A stretch of DNA of 5,607 nt from contig JAFGSC010000106.1 of NCBI GenBank assembly GCA_016934875.1, positions 1 to 5,607 on the forward strand, written 5' to 3'. Shown in pieces: positions 4,477-5,607 of the stretch. Under the pieces are notes generated by a model that saw only the letters and a list, made by a program, of their open reading frames with translations, was not told the DNA's origin and did no database searches. This DNA is from Candidatus Atribacteria bacterium. GTDB taxonomy: Bacteria; Atribacterota; Phoenicimicrobiia; Phoenicimicrobiales; Stramentimicrobiaceae. How positions within the stretch are numbered: the first letter of the stretch is position 1; each line of letters begins with the position of its first letter. The translations under genes and the position numbers were made by a program.

Positions 4477-5499
4477 TTAGTAGTTTGATTTTAAGTATAA
4501 AGAGTTACGACCGTCTGTAGAGTGAAAAGTGAGATTATTTCCTGTATTATCAATAATGTATTTTTCACCTAATATTTCGTTTATTAAAATATATTTATTT
4601 ATTTCATGTTCCTTCCTTACATACATACAGTTATAGTTAAACCTATCTCGAAAATCTGAATAGTTTTCTTGAAAAACCCACATTAATTCTTGCATATAGT
4701 AATTCTCATCACTATAAAGAAATATTTTCATTATTCTTCCTGAACAATTATGATCTTTTGGGTTGACTCCAAAGCCGTCACTGGGTTGAAAATATATTTC
4801 ATTGTTTTGTATCAGGCTCAATACATTTTTTTCTAATTCTTTGTTTTCAATACATACATCTACGAGCTGGTAGAACTTATTTAAATTCTTGTTATTATAT
4901 TTTTTTATTGATGTTGTCTGTTCTGAAGGGACAAAAAAACTGGTTCTGTCTTTAGCCTCAATTATTAAGGTATCGACATTAAAATAATACGTAGCGTTGT
5001 TAAATACCCTATGGCTTTTAAAAGCCCCTGTAAAATTTGGAAAACAAGCAATTAAGGTACATATAATATTGTTTGTTTTTAAGGTGCCGTTAGAAATCTT
5101 AATGTATCCTCGACAACTATTGCACCCATTATTGTAAGCTAAAAAATTGCCATAGCTTAATGTATCATAAGAGTTAGTGTTTTCAAGAAAATTACCAATG
5201 TTTACAATCCATCCTCCATTCTGTAGGAACCTCTGAACTTCTTGTTTGCCCATTTTAATTAATTTTTTGGGCCGTTTTTTTTGTGGATATCTACGGTTGT
5301 GTTTTTTTTTATATGCTTTTTCTATGCTCCTGTTGACTTCTTCCACCAAAGTGTTTGGAACATTCATTTTTACTAAGCGCCAACTACCTATTAAATTCTT
5401 ATCAAAACCAAAGTCTGGTGAATTTGCGACTTTTTCAAGTCCATAATTGATTACAGAATCCTTTTCATAATACAGAGATATTTTCTCATTTTCTAGCAA
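4477..5499 (-). CDS. Hypothetical protein with META/HslJ-like domain
   Basis: This 340-residue protein has no known function. A META (HslJ-like) domain is suggested by GSWRLVKM (38-45, first strand), GNFLAYNNGCNSCRGYIKI (117-135), CTLIAC (147-152) and YFNVDTLIIEA (172-182). C126 and C152 fall on the conserved GCN and T-x-x-AC positions. META proteins are usually exported or lipid-anchored, but no signal peptide or lipobox is seen here. Between the first strand and GCN there is an unusually long insert (about 46-115) with a very basic patch (KKKHNRRYPQKKRPKKLIK, 63-82 region). The C-terminal half (205-340) is unrecognised. The start is uncertain: the frame opens after a TGA and its first usable codon is a TTG at 5497-5499, while the first ATG (M45) would remove the first strand. 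The true N-terminus may be lost or frameshifted. Confidence 0.6.
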   Translation of the reverse strand: MLENEKISLYYEKDSVINYGLEKVANSPDFGFDKNLIGSWRLVKMNVPNTLVEEVNRSIEKAYKKKHNRRYPQKKRPKKLIKMGKQEVQRFLQNGGWIVNIGNFLENTNSYDTLSYGNFLAYNNGCNSCRGYIKISNGTLKTNNIICTLIACFPNFTGAFKSHRVFNNATYYFNVDTLIIEAKDRTSFFVPSEQTTSIKKYNNKNLNKFYQLVDVCIENKELEKNVLSLIQNNEIYFQPSDGFGVNPKDHNCSGRIMKIFLYSDENYYMQELMWVFQENYSDFRDRFNYNCMYVRKEHEINKYILINEILGEKYIIDNTGNNLTFHSTDGRNSLYLKSNY

Positions 5500-5607
5500 T
5501 AAACTTGTGCTGTCAATTCTAACTCATCTTCTACAGTTAATTCCTGAGCCCAAAACCTTTGATGTTCTATTTCAATGACTTACGATTTGAAACACATCAA
5601 ATTTCAA
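5493..5607 (-). pseudogene. 3' end of an unidentified gene, apparently frameshifted
   Basis: Entering from the right edge on the minus strand, one frame reads LKFDVFQIVSH and stops at TGA (5572-5574). A second frame opens in the same spot and reads VIEIEHQRFWAQELTVEDEL... down to a TAG at 5493-5495. Both look like real protein and would join with a single frameshift near 5572-5582. The end overlaps the TTG start of the META-like gene by seven bases, as in an operon. It could be a decayed gene, a sequencing indel, or two chance frames. The family is not recognised. Confidence 0.3.

Noticed and set aside
5246..5446. 66-codon + strand open frame
   Set aside because: Antisense to the Lys-rich part of the META-like gene; its Phe/Leu richness merely mirrors the Lys codons.
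1..5607. tRNA, rRNA, CRISPR array, IS element or integrase gene
   Set aside because: No cloverleaf, conserved rRNA segment, regularly spaced direct repeats, transposase or tyrosine recombinase motifs were seen on either strand.

Overview
The window looks like a piece of a Bacteroidota chromosome, probably from the Cytophagales/Chitinophagaceae/Sphingobacteriales side. This is inferred from an AT-rich background, genes that mostly lack Shine-Dalgarno sites, promoter boxes of the Bacteroidota TAnnTTTG type (81-88 on the + strand, 4203-4210 on the - strand), and the gene types present. No rRNA, tRNA, CRISPR array, transposase or integrase is visible.

Left part (1-1430, + strand): a peroxide-defence operon. 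A thioredoxin-type glutathione peroxidase (185-802) is followed after 25 bases by an OhrR-type one-cysteine MarR repressor (828-1274). Two near-identical 16-bp palindromes (53-68 and 88-103) bracket the candidate promoter, which fits autoregulation by OhrR: oxidised OhrR would release the operators and derepress the peroxidase. A weak hairpin with a T run (1391-1412) may end the operon.

Middle left (1433-2448, - strand): a two-gene operon with an ATGA overlap. A cytosolic SnoaL-like/NTF2-fold protein (1996-2448) precedes an exported cupin with a twin-arginine-like signal (1433-1999). Their substrates cannot be told from sequence.

Middle (2449-2884): no credible protein gene. About 300 bases (2550-2855) form a dense nest of inverted repeats that is more GC-rich than its surroundings, so it is a structured repeat or RNA-like element of unknown nature.

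Right part (2885-5607, - strand): an accessory-looking stretch of unrelated single modules. These are an AlkD-type DNA alkylation repair glycosylase (2885-3592), a hicB-hicA toxin-antitoxin pair (3755-4185), and a 340-residue protein with a META/HslJ-like domain (4477-5499). The hicBA module lies between two related hairpin elements in the same orientation (3635-3748 and 4258-4434). Each ends in ATGTTGGGC and shares further motif blocks with the other. This resembles a gene cassette between integron attC-like sites and is the most interesting signal here. A frameshifted 3' end of another gene appears at the right edge (5493-5607).
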